Positions 40,850 through 49,956 of a stretch of 64,000 bases of DNA are shown here, piece by piece. A program made the translations under genes and the position numbers. Under the pieces are notes generated by a model. The model was not told where the DNA came from and did no database searches. It saw only the letters and a list, made by a program, of their open reading frames with translations. Each line of letters opens with the position of its first letter. Positions within the stretch are counted from its first letter, which is position 1. Origin of the DNA: Citreicoccus inhibens (GTDB lineage: Bacteria; Myxococcota; Myxococcia; Myxococcales; Myxococcaceae); contig NZ_JAHNZT010000001.1 of assembly GCF_019039035.1 (NCBI RefSeq), positions 1-64,000 of the forward strand, written 5' to 3'.

Positions 40850-43800
40850 TGCAGCTCGCGCTTCGGCTCGCCCTTCGCTTCCGCACCCAGGTGTTGGCGC
40901 TGGCGTTCGTGCTCGTGTCGCTGGGCATCTGGGCCCTGCTGCACCAACGCGTGGATGCCTACCCCGACATCTCTTCGCAGATGGTTCAAATCGTCACCGT
41001 GTATCCGGGACGCGCCCCCGAGGAGGTGGAGCGCCAGGTGACGATTCCGATGGAGACCGCGATGCGCAACGTCCCCCAGGTGGAGACCCTCCGCTCGCGC
41101 ACCATCTTCGGGCTGTCGGTCGTGCAGCTCATCTTCGAGGAGGGGACGGAGAGCTACTGGGCCCGGCAGCGGGTGCAGGAGCGCCTGTCCGCCGTGGCCT
41201 TGCCGGAGTCCGCGAGCGCGGAGCTTGGCGCGCTCGCGACGGCCTACGGCGAGGTGTTCCGCTACGAGTTGGCGAGGGAGGGGCCCCAGGACCTCGTCGA
41301 CCTGCGCACGCTCAACGACTGGGTGGTGATTCCGCGACTGCTGCGAGCCCCCGGCGTGGCCGAGGTGTCGAACTTCGGAGGGCTCGCCAAGGAGTACGCG
41401 GTCATCTTCGAGCCCGAGCAGCTTCGGCGCCATGACGTGTCCATCGCGGAGGTCGTGGAGGCGCTCCAGGCGAACAACGCCAGCGCGGGCGGCAGTGTCA
41501 TCCGCCGCGGCAGCATGGCGTTCGTCGTGCGAGGGCGCGGCTCCCTTCAAGGGCTTTCGGACCTGGAGGGCATCTTCATCAAGAACGTGGGCGGCACGCC
41601 CGTCCTGCTCAAGGACGTCGCGACCGTCCAGGTCGACCACCGGGCGCCCTCCGGAATCTTCAGCCGCAACCAGGTCGACTCGGGCGTCGAGGGCATCGTG
41701 CTCATGCGGCGCGGAGAGAACACGACCCGGGTGCTCGAGGAGGTCCAGCGCGCGGTCGCCGAGCTCAACGAGGGCGGCCTGCCCGCGGGCGTGCGCCTCC
41801 AACCGTTCTACGACCGGACCTTCCTGGTCCGCAGCACGCTCTACACCGTCACGCACAGCGTCCTGTTGGGGGTCACCTTCGTCATCCTCGCGCTGCTCTT
41901 CTTCCTGGGCCGGCCCGCCATGGCGCTGCTCGTCGCGGCCACCATCCCGTTCGCCCTGCTGGTGGCGCTGCTGCTCATGCACGTCACGCACATTCCCATC
42001 GGGCTGCTGTCGGTGGGCGCCATCGACTTCGGCATCGTCGTGGACGGAACGGTCATCATGGCGGAGAGCATCGCCCGCCGCGTGGCAGCCCTCCGGGGCG
42101 AGCGCCCACCCGAGGCGCTCCTGCGCGCGGTCCTCGACGCCGCGGCGGAGGTCGAACGGCCCCTGCTCCTGTCCGTCATCCTCATCGTCGCGGCCTACCT
42201 GCCGCTGCTGACCCTGGGGAGCATCGAGGGGCTGCTGTTCCGCCCCATGGCGCTGACGATGATCTTCACCCTCTGCGGGGCGCTCCTCTTCGCCCTGTTC
42301 CTGGTCCCCACGCTCGCCACCTTCGTCTTCCGGGACGGCTATGCGGAGTGGGAGAACCCGCTCGTCGAGCGACTCCGGCGAGGCTATGGCCGCGTCCTGG
42401 CGGTGCTCCTGCGGTATCGCTGGCAGGTGGCGACGGCGACCCTCGGCCTGTTCGTGCTGTGCGTCGGCTTCGTCGTGCCCCGGCTCGGCACGGAGTTCCT
42501 GCCGCCCATGGACGAAGGCGTCATCTGGGTTCGCGCCAACTTCCCCGAGGGAACCTCGCTGGAGCAATCCGCCGCGTTCGGCAAGCGGCTGCGCAGCCTC
42601 GCGCTGGAGCTGGAGGACGTGGACTTCATCTCCGTGCAGGCGGGACGCAACGACAGCGGCACGGACCCCTTCCCCCCCAGCCGACTGGAAATCATGGTGG
42701 GGCCCCAGCCCGCCGAGCGGCGCCACCAGTTCGCCTCGAAGCAGGCGCTGGTGGCGGAGCTGGGCCGGCGCTTCCGGACGGAGTTCCCCTCCACCCGGTT
42801 CAACTTCACGCAGCCCATCATCGACTCGGTGACGGAGGACACCAACGGGACCTCCGCCAACCTCGCCGTGGAGTTGAGCGGGGAGGATCCACGGACGCTC
42901 CAAGCCCTGGCGGAGCGCACCCGCGCGATGCTCCGGTCCATCGCGGGCGCCACCGATGTGAGCATCGAACAGGAAGGCCCCCAGCCCCAGGTCATCATCG
43001 AGCCGGACCGCGCCCTCTGCGCTCGCTACAACGTGCGCATCGAGGACGTCACGCGGATGATCGACGTGGGGCTCGGCGGACAGCCGGTGGGGGCGCTCTA
43101 CGAAGGGGACCGCCGCTTCGACATCACCGCGCGCTTCTGGCGCGAGCACCTCGACTCCCCCGAGGCACTGGGGCGCCTCCCCGTCCACACGCGCGAGGGG
43201 GTGGCCATTCCCCTGGCGCAGGTGGCCCGCATCGAGGTGGTGGATGGGCAGACCCTCATCGCGCGCGAGAACGGGCGGCGGAGGCTCACCCTGAGGACCG
43301 ACATCGTGGGGCGGGACCAGGGCGGCTTCGTGGCGGAGGCCCAAGCGCGTTTCGCCACGGAGATTCCGTTGCCATCCGGTTACCGCGTGGGCTGGCTCGG
43401 AATGTTCGAGAACCTCGCCCGCGCGAAGCAGCACTTCGCCGTGCTCTTCCCGCTCACGCTGGGCCTCATCCTGGTCGTGCTGGTGTGGGCCTTCCGCTCG
43501 GCGCGAACAGCCCTGGTGCTCCTGATGCCCATTCCCTTCGCCTTCATGGGGGCGACAACCGCGCTGTACGTGCGAGGCATGAACCTCAACGTCTCCACGG
43601 GCGTCGGCTTCGCCACGCTCTTCGCGGTGGCCCTGCTGGACGGACTGCTGATGGTGTCCGCCATCCACCCGCTGCGCATGACGGGCGTGCCTCTGGACGA
43701 GGCCATCATCCAGGGCCGGCTCCAGCGCTTCCGCCCCATCCTGATGGCCTCCGTCATCCCCATCCTGGGGCTCGTCCCCGCCTCGCTCGCGACAGGGCTG

Positions 43801-43986
43801 GGCTCGGACGTCCAGCGCCCGCTCGCGACGGTCATCATCTGGGGACTGTCCGCTTCGACACTCCTCACCCACCTCGCGTCGCCTGTCTTCTACCGGCTCC
43901 TCGCGCCGCCTCTGGCGGGACACGCTTCGGACGTCCTGCCCACGACAGAGCCCCTCGCGCCGCTCACCGGCTCCGCCACCCCCTAG
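40846..43986 (+). CDS. RND efflux transporter, heavy-metal (CusA/CzcA-like) type
   Basis: A 1046-aa inner-membrane transporter with 12 helices and two large periplasmic loops. The N-terminal VDAYPDISSQMVQIVTVYPG then GRAPEEVERQVT and the helix-4 motif IDFGIVVDGTVIMAESIARR are hallmarks of the HME-RND family (the acidic residues carry protons). NFPEGTSLEQSAAFGKRLRS and VSIEQEGPQPQVIIEPDR follow as in CusA/CzcA. The RR-HK genes upstream are its likely control. Metal specificity cannot be read from the sequence; Cu(I)/Ag(I) or Zn/Co/Cd are the usual options. Confidence 0.9.
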   Translation: MMQLALRLALRFRTQVLALAFVLVSLGIWALLHQRVDAYPDISSQMVQIVTVYPGRAPEEVERQVTIPMETAMRNVPQVETLRSRTIFGLSVVQLIFEEGTESYWARQRVQERLSAVALPESASAELGALATAYGEVFRYELAREGPQDLVDLRTLNDWVVIPRLLRAPGVAEVSNFGGLAKEYAVIFEPEQLRRHDVSIAEVVEALQANNASAGGSVIRRGSMAFVVRGRGSLQGLSDLEGIFIKNVGGTPVLLKDVATVQVDHRAPSGIFSRNQVDSGVEGIVLMRRGENTTRVLEEVQRAVAELNEGGLPAGVRLQPFYDRTFLVRSTLYTVTHSVLLGVTFVILALLFFLGRPAMALLVAATIPFALLVALLLMHVTHIPIGLLSVGAIDFGIVVDGTVIMAESIARRVAALRGERPPEALLRAVLDAAAEVERPLLLSVILIVAAYLPLLTLGSIEGLLFRPMALTMIFTLCGALLFALFLVPTLATFVFRDGYAEWENPLVERLRRGYGRVLAVLLRYRWQVATATLGLFVLCVGFVVPRLGTEFLPPMDEGVIWVRANFPEGTSLEQSAAFGKRLRSLALELEDVDFISVQAGRNDSGTDPFPPSRLEIMVGPQPAERRHQFASKQALVAELGRRFRTEFPSTRFNFTQPIIDSVTEDTNGTSANLAVELSGEDPRTLQALAERTRAMLRSIAGATDVSIEQEGPQPQVIIEPDRALCARYNVRIEDVTRMIDVGLGGQPVGALYEGDRRFDITARFWREHLDSPEALGRLPVHTREGVAIPLAQVARIEVVDGQTLIARENGRRRLTLRTDIVGRDQGGFVAEAQARFATEIPLPSGYRVGWLGMFENLARAKQHFAVLFPLTLGLILVVLVWAFRSARTALVLLMPIPFAFMGATTALYVRGMNLNVSTGVGFATLFAVALLDGLLMVSAIHPLRMTGVPLDEAIIQGRLQRFRPILMASVIPILGLVPASLATGLGSDVQRPLATVIIWGLSASTLLTHLASPVFYRLLAPPLAGHASDVLPTTEPLAPLTGSATP

Positions 43987-44171
43987 GCGGCGGCACGAAC
44001 GAAGCATCCCTATGTTCCCGCCACCGCGCCCGTACCCCCTGTCGCACACGCGCGGTGCCGGCCATACGAACACCCCGGTGACACCACGCACCGCGGTCAC
44101 CGTTCCGCTCGCCGCCCGCGCCCCCGCGGGCACTCACCACGCCATTCCCACCCAGGGAGGGGCTCGGACAC

Positions 44172-45305
44172 ATGACGACATCGCCCCCGCGCATCGTGTT
44201 CGCCATCGAGACGACTCTCGGCAACGCGGTCTTCCTCCAGAACCTCCAGCGCGCCTTGGCGGAGCGCACCGACATCACCCCGGTGTGGCTGCCCATCGAC
44301 GAGCATGTCGATGACGTGTGGGAGCGCTTGCCCCTCGTGCGCTCCCGCCTGTCGTTGAGAGGTGGACTTCGGGCCCGCGCCGCGCTCCACCGCATCGCCG
44401 CCGAAGAGCCGGTGTGGGCCGCCGTCGTCCACACGCAGCGCATGGCGCACCTGGCCCACGACTTCATGAGCCGCGTGCCCAGCGTCATCTCGACGGACGC
44501 CACCCCGAGCGGCCTGGAGGACTATCTTCGGTACTACGGGATGCGCTCGCAGCACGGCGGCTGGCTCGGCGCGGCGAAGCACGCGTTGCATCGCCGCACG
44601 TACTCGGTGGCCAAGGGCATGCTGTCGTTCTCGGCGTTCACCAAGCGCTCGCTGGTGGAGGAGTACGGCGTGCCCGACACGCGCGTCCACGTGCTCTGGC
44701 CCAGCGTCGACACCACGCTGTGGAGGCCCGCGCCCGAGCGCAAGCCGCGCGACGGCGTGGTGCGGCTGCTCTTCGTGGGAGGAGACCTGGGACGCAAAGG
44801 CGGGCAACTGCTCTTGCGTTGGGCCCGAGAGACGCGTCAGCGAGGCTGGCGCTTGGACCTGGTGACGTCCTCGGACATCTCGACACCTCCGGGCGTGCAC
44901 CTCCACGTGGGCGTGCGGCCCAACTCACCGGAGCTCATCGAGCTGGCCCAGGCCGCGGACCTCTTCGTGCTCCCCACGCTGGCGGACATGTCCTCGTGGG
45001 CCATCGCCGAGGCGAAGGCCGCGGGCCTCGCGGTCGTCACCACCGCCACGGGCGGCGTGGGCGAGCTGGTGCGCGACGGAGTCGATGGTCGGCTCGTGCC
45101 GGTGGGCGACTACGCCGCGCTCGCCAGCGCGCTGGATGACCTGGTGGCGCGGCCGGACACGCTGCGGGAGATGGGCTGCGCGGCCCGGCGCATGGCGGAG
45201 GAGCGGATGGACCTGCGGACGACGTGCGACCAGATGCTCGCGTTCATCCGCAGGGTCACCCACGCCGGAGAGGCGCCGCGCTACTTCAGCGGCACGGACA
45301 CGTAG
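44172..45305 (+). CDS. Glycosyltransferase family 4
   Basis: A 377-aa GT-B fold enzyme. The C-terminal half has the nucleotide-sugar site: LLFVGGDLGRKGGQLLLRWA, DLFVLPTLADMSSWAIAEAK then AAGLAVVTTATGGVGELV, with the E-x7-E pattern typical of GT4. The N-terminal half binds the acceptor (FSAFTKRSLVEEYGVPDTRV). GGGAGG lies about nine bases upstream of the ATG. It transfers an unknown sugar, probably to a surface glycan. It overlaps the convergent hydrolase gene by 25 bp. Confidence 0.82.
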   Translation: MTTSPPRIVFAIETTLGNAVFLQNLQRALAERTDITPVWLPIDEHVDDVWERLPLVRSRLSLRGGLRARAALHRIAAEEPVWAAVVHTQRMAHLAHDFMSRVPSVISTDATPSGLEDYLRYYGMRSQHGGWLGAAKHALHRRTYSVAKGMLSFSAFTKRSLVEEYGVPDTRVHVLWPSVDTTLWRPAPERKPRDGVVRLLFVGGDLGRKGGQLLLRWARETRQRGWRLDLVTSSDISTPPGVHLHVGVRPNSPELIELAQAADLFVLPTLADMSSWAIAEAKAAGLAVVTTATGGVGELVRDGVDGRLVPVGDYAALASALDDLVARPDTLREMGCAARRMAEERMDLRTTCDQMLAFIRRVTHAGEAPRYFSGTDT

Positions 45306-46852
45306 GACGGATTGCCCGCGGGCGACGAGAACTTCACCGAGGTGAGGGCCGGCGCCTTGTCCGCGTAGAGCGGATCCACCGTGTCGATGACCAGCGAGAG
45401 CCGGTCGCCGCTCGGCACGTCATAGGCCGTGGCCGGGAAGTCCGCGTCCACGGTGTACGGCTGGCCCGCCACCACGTCGCGCAGGGTGACGGCCACGTGC
45501 GTGACGAGGCTGCCGGTGCCCGCCCAGTTCGTGTCGTAGAGGTAGGCCACCACCGTCGTCTGTCCGGAGCGCCCCGGCGTCACGGTCAGGTGCAGGTGCG
45601 CCGCGCCTCGAACCCGGCGCGCGCTCGACAGCCAGTCCGACTGCCACACGCCCGCGTTCGTGCGGTCCACCGCGGGAATCCACGCGCTGGGCGGCTCGCC
45701 CGTGAGGGCCTCGGCGCCGTTGGTCAGCAGCACCACGCCGCCGTTGGCCACCGTGTCACCGCCGCCCAGGATGGTCGCGCTCCAGCCCGTCTGCGCCCCC
45801 GCCTGCAGGTCGCCCTCGCGGTTCCACCAGTGGACCTCGCTCAGGTGATAACGCGCGGCGCTCGACGTGATGGCGCTCCACGACGGGTAGGCCTCATACG
45901 CGCCCTGCCCGCGCACCAGCAGCTGCACGGGAGGCTCGGTCGCGATGCCCGTGTTCACGCCGCGCAGGTACTGGTCGAACCAGCGGCGCACGCTGAGCCA
46001 CGCGTCGTTGGGCAAGCCCAGGATGCCCGTCAGCTCGGGGATGGCGTGGTCGCCCGGGCGCAGCTCCAGCCGCTTCGGCCCCGTGAGCTGGGTGAAGAAG
46101 TCACCGAGCTGGTTCGGCGCGAAGAAGCTGTCGCCGTATGCGTTCCCGATGAGGATGGCGGGGCGGTTGGCGTTGATGCGCGGCAGGTAGGTCGCGGCGC
46201 CACGCACCTGGGCATACGCGACCACGCCGTCCAGCGCCTCGTTGGCGAAGAAGTCCGTCAACACCTGGCGCATCTCCGCCGAGGGGCGGCCCGTCAGCTC
46301 CGCCGACAACCACAGCAAGCCGGCGCTCTGCAGATGCCGCGTCTGGTTGGCGAACAATGAGTACGAGAGGTCGGTCCAGGCGCTCAGCGCGGCCACGGCC
46401 CGGATGCGCGAGTCGAACGCCGAGCCAATCAAGGTCAGCCCCGCGCCATACGAGACCCCCGCCGCGCCAAGGCGCGTGGCATCCGCCGGCGTGTTGGCGA
46501 GCACCCAGTCGATGACCTCCGACAGGTCACCGATGTCCTTGGGCCCCGCCGTGTCGATGGCGCCCCCGGAGGTGTAGAAGCCGCGCGGCGTATACGACGC
46601 CACCACGTAGCCTGCGTCCGCGAGCTGCTGCGCCTGCGCCAGATACTCCAGGTTGGGCAGCGCCCAGCTCGTGACGAACAGGATGACCGGATGCAGTCCT
46701 GCCGTGTCCGGCGTGAAGACGTTTCCCTGCAACGTCACGCCATCGCGGGTGGTGACAGACAGGGTTCGGAAGGACGCGGCGGCCGAGGCGGGAGCAGCAA
46801 CAACGCACAACGACACGGCGACACATGCGGCAAAGGCTCGCAACGTGGACAT
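45281..46852 (-). CDS. CocE/NonD-type exported hydrolase (S15-like)
   Basis: A 523-aa secreted enzyme. MSTLRAFAACVAVSLCVVAA then PASAAA is a Sec signal peptide. The hydrolase has DGVTLQGNVFTPD, the nucleophile elbow GAAGVSYGAGLTLIGSAFDS, an acid before GNAYGDSFFAP, and His in RPGDHAIPEL. A C-terminal beta domain (RVRGAAHLHLTVTPGRSGQT) corresponds to the galactose-binding-like region of CocE/X-Pro dipeptidyl-peptidase proteins. GGAGGAG four bases upstream fixes the ATG at 46852. Substrate: peptides or cocaine-type esters, unknown. Confidence 0.85.
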   Translation of the reverse strand: MSTLRAFAACVAVSLCVVAAPASAAASFRTLSVTTRDGVTLQGNVFTPDTAGLHPVILFVTSWALPNLEYLAQAQQLADAGYVVASYTPRGFYTSGGAIDTAGPKDIGDLSEVIDWVLANTPADATRLGAAGVSYGAGLTLIGSAFDSRIRAVAALSAWTDLSYSLFANQTRHLQSAGLLWLSAELTGRPSAEMRQVLTDFFANEALDGVVAYAQVRGAATYLPRINANRPAILIGNAYGDSFFAPNQLGDFFTQLTGPKRLELRPGDHAIPELTGILGLPNDAWLSVRRWFDQYLRGVNTGIATEPPVQLLVRGQGAYEAYPSWSAITSSAARYHLSEVHWWNREGDLQAGAQTGWSATILGGGDTVANGGVVLLTNGAEALTGEPPSAWIPAVDRTNAGVWQSDWLSSARRVRGAAHLHLTVTPGRSGQTTVVAYLYDTNWAGTGSLVTHVAVTLRDVVAGQPYTVDADFPATAYDVPSGDRLSLVIDTVDPLYADKAPALTSVKFSSPAGNPSYVSVPLK

Positions 46853-46881
46853 GCACTCCTCCGGCAAGGGTGGCGGCGCGC

Positions 46882-46911
46882 ACGCTATCCAGGCGTTGAT
46901 TTGAAAGTCAA
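46882..46911 (-). promoter_or_regulatory. Promoter of the CocE-like gene
   Basis: On the minus strand TTGACT (46911-46906) and TAGCGT (46887-46882) are separated by 18 bases, 29 bp upstream of the ATG at 46852. The region is locally AT-rich. This is the strongest sigma-70-type promoter seen by eye. Confidence 0.65.
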
Positions 46912-46976
46912 TTTCACGCTGAATCCAATGTTTGCTCGTGTTTCAAACTCCGGCACAGCGCGGAGCGGCCGTGGGG

Positions 46977-47747
46977 TCAGCGGTCGGCGAGGTCGCCGGG
47001 CACGAGGTAGGGCGAGGCCTCGACGATGGCCTCCGCGGTCCAGCCTCGATTGGAGCCGTGGCCTTTCTCGTCGCAGTCGCCGTCGGTGTGGACGCCCAGC
47101 ACATACCCCTGCCGGTTGAGGACACCCGCGCCCGAGCTGCCGACCAAGGTGTCCAGGTCCCCGTAATAGAGCTGGCGATGACACGCGCCGAGGAATCGGC
47201 CCTCGGCGATGACCTTCGGCATGCCGCGCGGGTGCTGGATGATGGCCAGCGCTTCGGTGATGCGTGTCGTCAGGGGAGTTGGAGTGGCCGCGGGCAGCGT
47301 GTCCGGTTGGATGAGTGCGTAGTCCGGCTCGGACGACTGCTCGATGACGGTTCCGCCTGTCATCAGCGCGTCGCCATCGGGGTCATCCTCGAAGTTGAAG
47401 ACAAGAAACGTCCTGTCTCCGAGCCCCGCGCAGTGCCCCGCGGTCAACACCACGGGGCCCGCCTCGGCGGCGATGAGCGTCCCGGTGCAGCGGCCATCAA
47501 TCAAGACGACCGCGTCCTCGCGCTCCTGCACCACGTCAGCGAACTCGCCCTCGTAATGATTGACGGGCGTGAAGTCGAGGGTGGGGCCGCACTGCCACAG
47601 ACTGCTCACTTCGGCGGGCGGCTCCTCCGAACAGACCGCTGGCTCCTCGGGCTCCGCGTGACCACAGGCCAGGATGCCCAGCCACGCGGCGCCCACGACG
47701 AGCGGCCCCCTCAGTGCCAACAGGGAACTGGGGGGCCGGGCGACCAT
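46977..47747 (-). CDS. Trypsin-like serine protease lipoprotein
   Basis: A 256-aa chymotrypsin-fold protease. PLVVGAAWLGILACG is a lipoprotein signal. The triad is visible: His in VVLTAGHCAGLG, Asp in SEPDYALIQPD, Ser in TLVGSSGAGVLNRQGYVLGV (GSSGAG form of GDSGGP). Cys pairs near the ends suit disulfides. The ATG is three bases after the metalloprotease stop, so the two genes form one operon and probably act together outside the cell, as in predation or protease maturation. Confidence 0.88.
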   Translation of the reverse strand: MVARPPSSLLALRGPLVVGAAWLGILACGHAEPEEPAVCSEEPPAEVSSLWQCGPTLDFTPVNHYEGEFADVVQEREDAVVLIDGRCTGTLIAAEAGPVVLTAGHCAGLGDRTFLVFNFEDDPDGDALMTGGTVIEQSSEPDYALIQPDTLPAATPTPLTTRITEALAIIQHPRGMPKVIAEGRFLGACHRQLYYGDLDTLVGSSGAGVLNRQGYVLGVHTDGDCDEKGHGSNRGWTAEAIVEASPYLVPGDLADR

Positions 47748-47750
47748 GGC

Positions 47751-48521
47751 TCAGTACAGGGTGGTCAGCGCGGTGATGTCCGTGCCGGTCCACGTCCCCG
47801 TCTCGGAGCTCCGGAAGCAGGAGTTCATCACCGAGCCGCCCACCGTGGCGGTGGCCGGCGTGCCATTGATGAGGACGGCGCCGACGCCCGCGGTGCCCTC
47901 GTTGGACGCCGTGCCGCCGCAGCTGATGGCGCGGTTGTAGTAGTCCGAGTGGCGGAAGCCGATGGTGTGGCCAATCTCGTGCATGATGACGTGCGTGCTC
48001 ACGCCCTGGCTGTAGCTCGTCAGGCCGGTGCCGATGTTGATGGCCCCGTAGGGGTTGCCACCCGACGGGAAGCCGGAGGAGCCACCCACGCCCGTTGTGG
48101 TCTGGGCCGTGATGGTCGCGCTGCAACCCGTGGTCGGGCCGAGCGCCAACTGGAACGTGAGCCCCAGCGCGTTGTACCTGCTGATGGCCTGGTTGAGGCC
48201 GGTGCTGAACAGGCTGATGTTCGCGAACGCGGCCGTGGGGGTGACGCAAATCTTCGTCTTGGTGCTGCTCACCAGGTTGGTGGTCCGATATTGCTCCTGG
48301 CTCTCCTTGCCGGACTGGAGCATCTCGCGAGACGCCTCGAGCGTCACATGGGCGTCACCGCCCACATAGACCGCGCCATCCACCACCGTGACGTCATCCG
48401 ACGGGAAGCCAGCCTTGACCAGGTTCGAAACAATCTCCTGGTTCTCCTGCTCCACGTCCTTGCCACAACCGGTCAAAAGCACACCACAGCTCACCGCGAG
48501 CACTGCTGCTCTCTTGAACAT
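47751..48521 (-). CDS. HEIGH-type zinc metalloprotease (M57-like) lipoprotein
   Basis: A 256-aa exported metalloprotease. MFKRAAVLAVSCGVLLTGCG is a lipoprotein signal. The zinc site THVIMHEIGHTIGFRHSD follows the HExxHxxGFxH pattern of the dual-action HEIGH family (M57) and related myxobacterial proteases. Two Cys in the mature domain (ISCGGT, NSCFRS) could form a disulfide. AGAGGAAG upstream supports the ATG at 48521. It is the first gene of a two-gene operon with a trypsin-like protease. Upstream 48522-48680 is AT-rich and contains TTGACT at 48629-48624 as a possible -35 box. Confidence 0.88.
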   Translation of the reverse strand: MFKRAAVLAVSCGVLLTGCGKDVEQENQEIVSNLVKAGFPSDDVTVVDGAVYVGGDAHVTLEASREMLQSGKESQEQYRTTNLVSSTKTKICVTPTAAFANISLFSTGLNQAISRYNALGLTFQLALGPTTGCSATITAQTTTGVGGSSGFPSGGNPYGAINIGTGLTSYSQGVSTHVIMHEIGHTIGFRHSDYYNRAISCGGTASNEGTAGVGAVLINGTPATATVGGSVMNSCFRSSETGTWTGTDITALTTLY

Positions 48522-48678
48522 GCGTGTCTTCCTCTTGTCCTGAAGCGGATCCAATCCGTCCGGCGCGGGATCGCCAGAACGGACTCTCGAATCCTTAGAA
48601 CAGAAAAGACGAAAAGTCCACGAAGTCAAATTTAACCTATAAAACATGAATTTCACCCACCCTCCAGCGGCGGGCGGA

Positions 48679-48708
48679 TTGTTCGAGCGCGAGGCGCTCC
48701 GCTAGCGT
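48679..48708 (+). promoter_or_regulatory. Promoter of the membrane protein gene
   Basis: TTGTTC (48679-48684) and TAGCGT (48703-48708) are 18 bp apart, nine bases before the ATG at 48718. The spacing leaves no room for a normal leader, so the transcript should be leaderless or nearly so. Confidence 0.55.
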
Positions 48709-48717
48709 CGGCGCACC

Positions 48718-49305
48718 ATGTCATCACCGACTCCTCCCCCACCCCAATCCTCCGGGGCCGTGCGCGCCCTGATTGGCTTCGGAGTCATCAGCGCCACCGT
48801 GTCACTCACCCTCGGCCTGTCGATTGGGCTCTCGCCGATGGGCTTCTTGCGCACCACGAACGTGGGGGACCTGGCGGAGCTGGCTTCGTTCCAGGAGCAG
48901 CTCCGGCCGTTGAATGCGTGTGAGCTCGAGTATGGGCCGCACAGCCGGCGCCCCAGCCCGTATTCCTACGCGAGCGTGAAGGTCATGCCCTGCGGGTTCG
49001 ACTCGGCGCGCAGGGCGGTCTACGTCCGCGTCCCGGCCGAGATGCAGCCCTCGGGCCACGTCGCGTTCGATCTGAGCCGGAGCAGCACGGCGGCCCCGTG
49101 GAAGGTCTTCGTGGTGAAGGACGAGGTGTCCTTCCCCGTGCTCAAGCAGACGCTCGAGCAGCTCGCTCCGCTCCTCCTGACGGAGTTTCCCGCGCAGCAG
49201 CAGAAGGACATCGACGACCGCGCGCGGTGGGACCTGGAGCGCAGGCAGCGAGCGGACACGGAGCGCGAGCGCAAGGAGGCCGCGTCGGAGTCGTATCCCA
49301 AGTGA
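48718..49305 (+). CDS. Hypothetical single-pass membrane protein
   Basis: A 195-aa protein with one N-terminal membrane segment (ALIGFGVISATVSLTLGLSI, residues about 16-35) after a Pro-rich start. The following part has a Cys pair (NACELEYGPH; KVMPCGFDSA), a strand-rich middle, and a strongly charged C-terminal helix (QQQKDIDDRARWDLERRQRA then DTERERKE) likely to be coiled coil. No family was recognised. Confidence 0.65.
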   Translation: MSSPTPPPPQSSGAVRALIGFGVISATVSLTLGLSIGLSPMGFLRTTNVGDLAELASFQEQLRPLNACELEYGPHSRRPSPYSYASVKVMPCGFDSARRAVYVRVPAEMQPSGHVAFDLSRSSTAAPWKVFVVKDEVSFPVLKQTLEQLAPLLLTEFPAQQQKDIDDRARWDLERRQRADTERERKEAASESYPK

Positions 49306-49336
49306 CGAGCGCCCCGCGTGTCGCCGGGCCCCGCGC

Positions 49337-49786
49337 TCAGTCCTCGAACGTGGGTGGGGTCGTGCGCAGCAGCGACTCGGCGGGGCCTTCGCCGGACATG
49401 GACAAGAGTCCCTTGAGGCACCGGGCCGCGAGGACCCAGTTCTTGGGGTTCTTCATGTCGAGTCCGCCCACGAGCTGCTTGAGCATGCTGAGCGAGTCGA
49501 AATAGACGCGCTCGCACACCAGCGTCTCCGCCGCATCGAAGATGAAGTACGCGGTCATCCGCACCCGGAACTGACTGCCCGTGGGAGGGATGGCGCCCAG
49601 CGGCCCCAGGTGCGTGCCCATCAGCCAGAACTCCACGATGACGGCGTCATCGCTGTGCCGGAGCGCGATGATTTCGTGGTGCTGGTCCGGAAACGCGACG
49701 CGGGTGGCGCGGTAGTAATCCCGGACCTTCTCCCGCCCATCATGGACGGTCAGGGTCGCGACCAGTTCGTAATGGGGATTCGGTCG
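49337..49786 (-). pseudogene. N-terminally truncated SnoaL/NTF2-like protein
   Basis: The open frame begins immediately after an in-frame TGA (49787-49789) with NPHYELVATLTVHDGREKVR then DYYRATRVAFPDQHHEIIAL, VEFWLMGTHLGPLGAIPPTG and FRVRMTAYFIFDAAETLVCE then RVYFDSLSML, all matching the second half of SnoaL-like ester-cyclase or polyketide-cyclase domains. The usual 40 N-terminal residues are lost and there is no start codon before the core. A GTG at 49636 is internal. It is a remnant, or a functional half only if initiation occurs there. Confidence 0.6.
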
Positions 49787-49956
49787 TCACGGATGCCTCG
49801 ACTCGGATGAACCGCTGGGGGAGAGGGACCCGAGCCACGGAGGCTCGCGCCGGCTCGCCAGCCTACACCGACCGGGACAGGGCACACCGCTCGCCGTGGC
49901 CCCCTCACGAACGCGCGGCGCCTGTTGAAAGGAGCCGCCGAACCGCGCTCGCGGCG

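Noticed and set aside
40666-44133. Minus-strand open frame of 1155 codons antisense to the adaptor and RND genes
   Set aside because: It has no family resemblance, is rich in His/Arg/Gln/Glu runs typical of antisense GC3-biased DNA, and the plus strand encodes clearly recognisable pump proteins.
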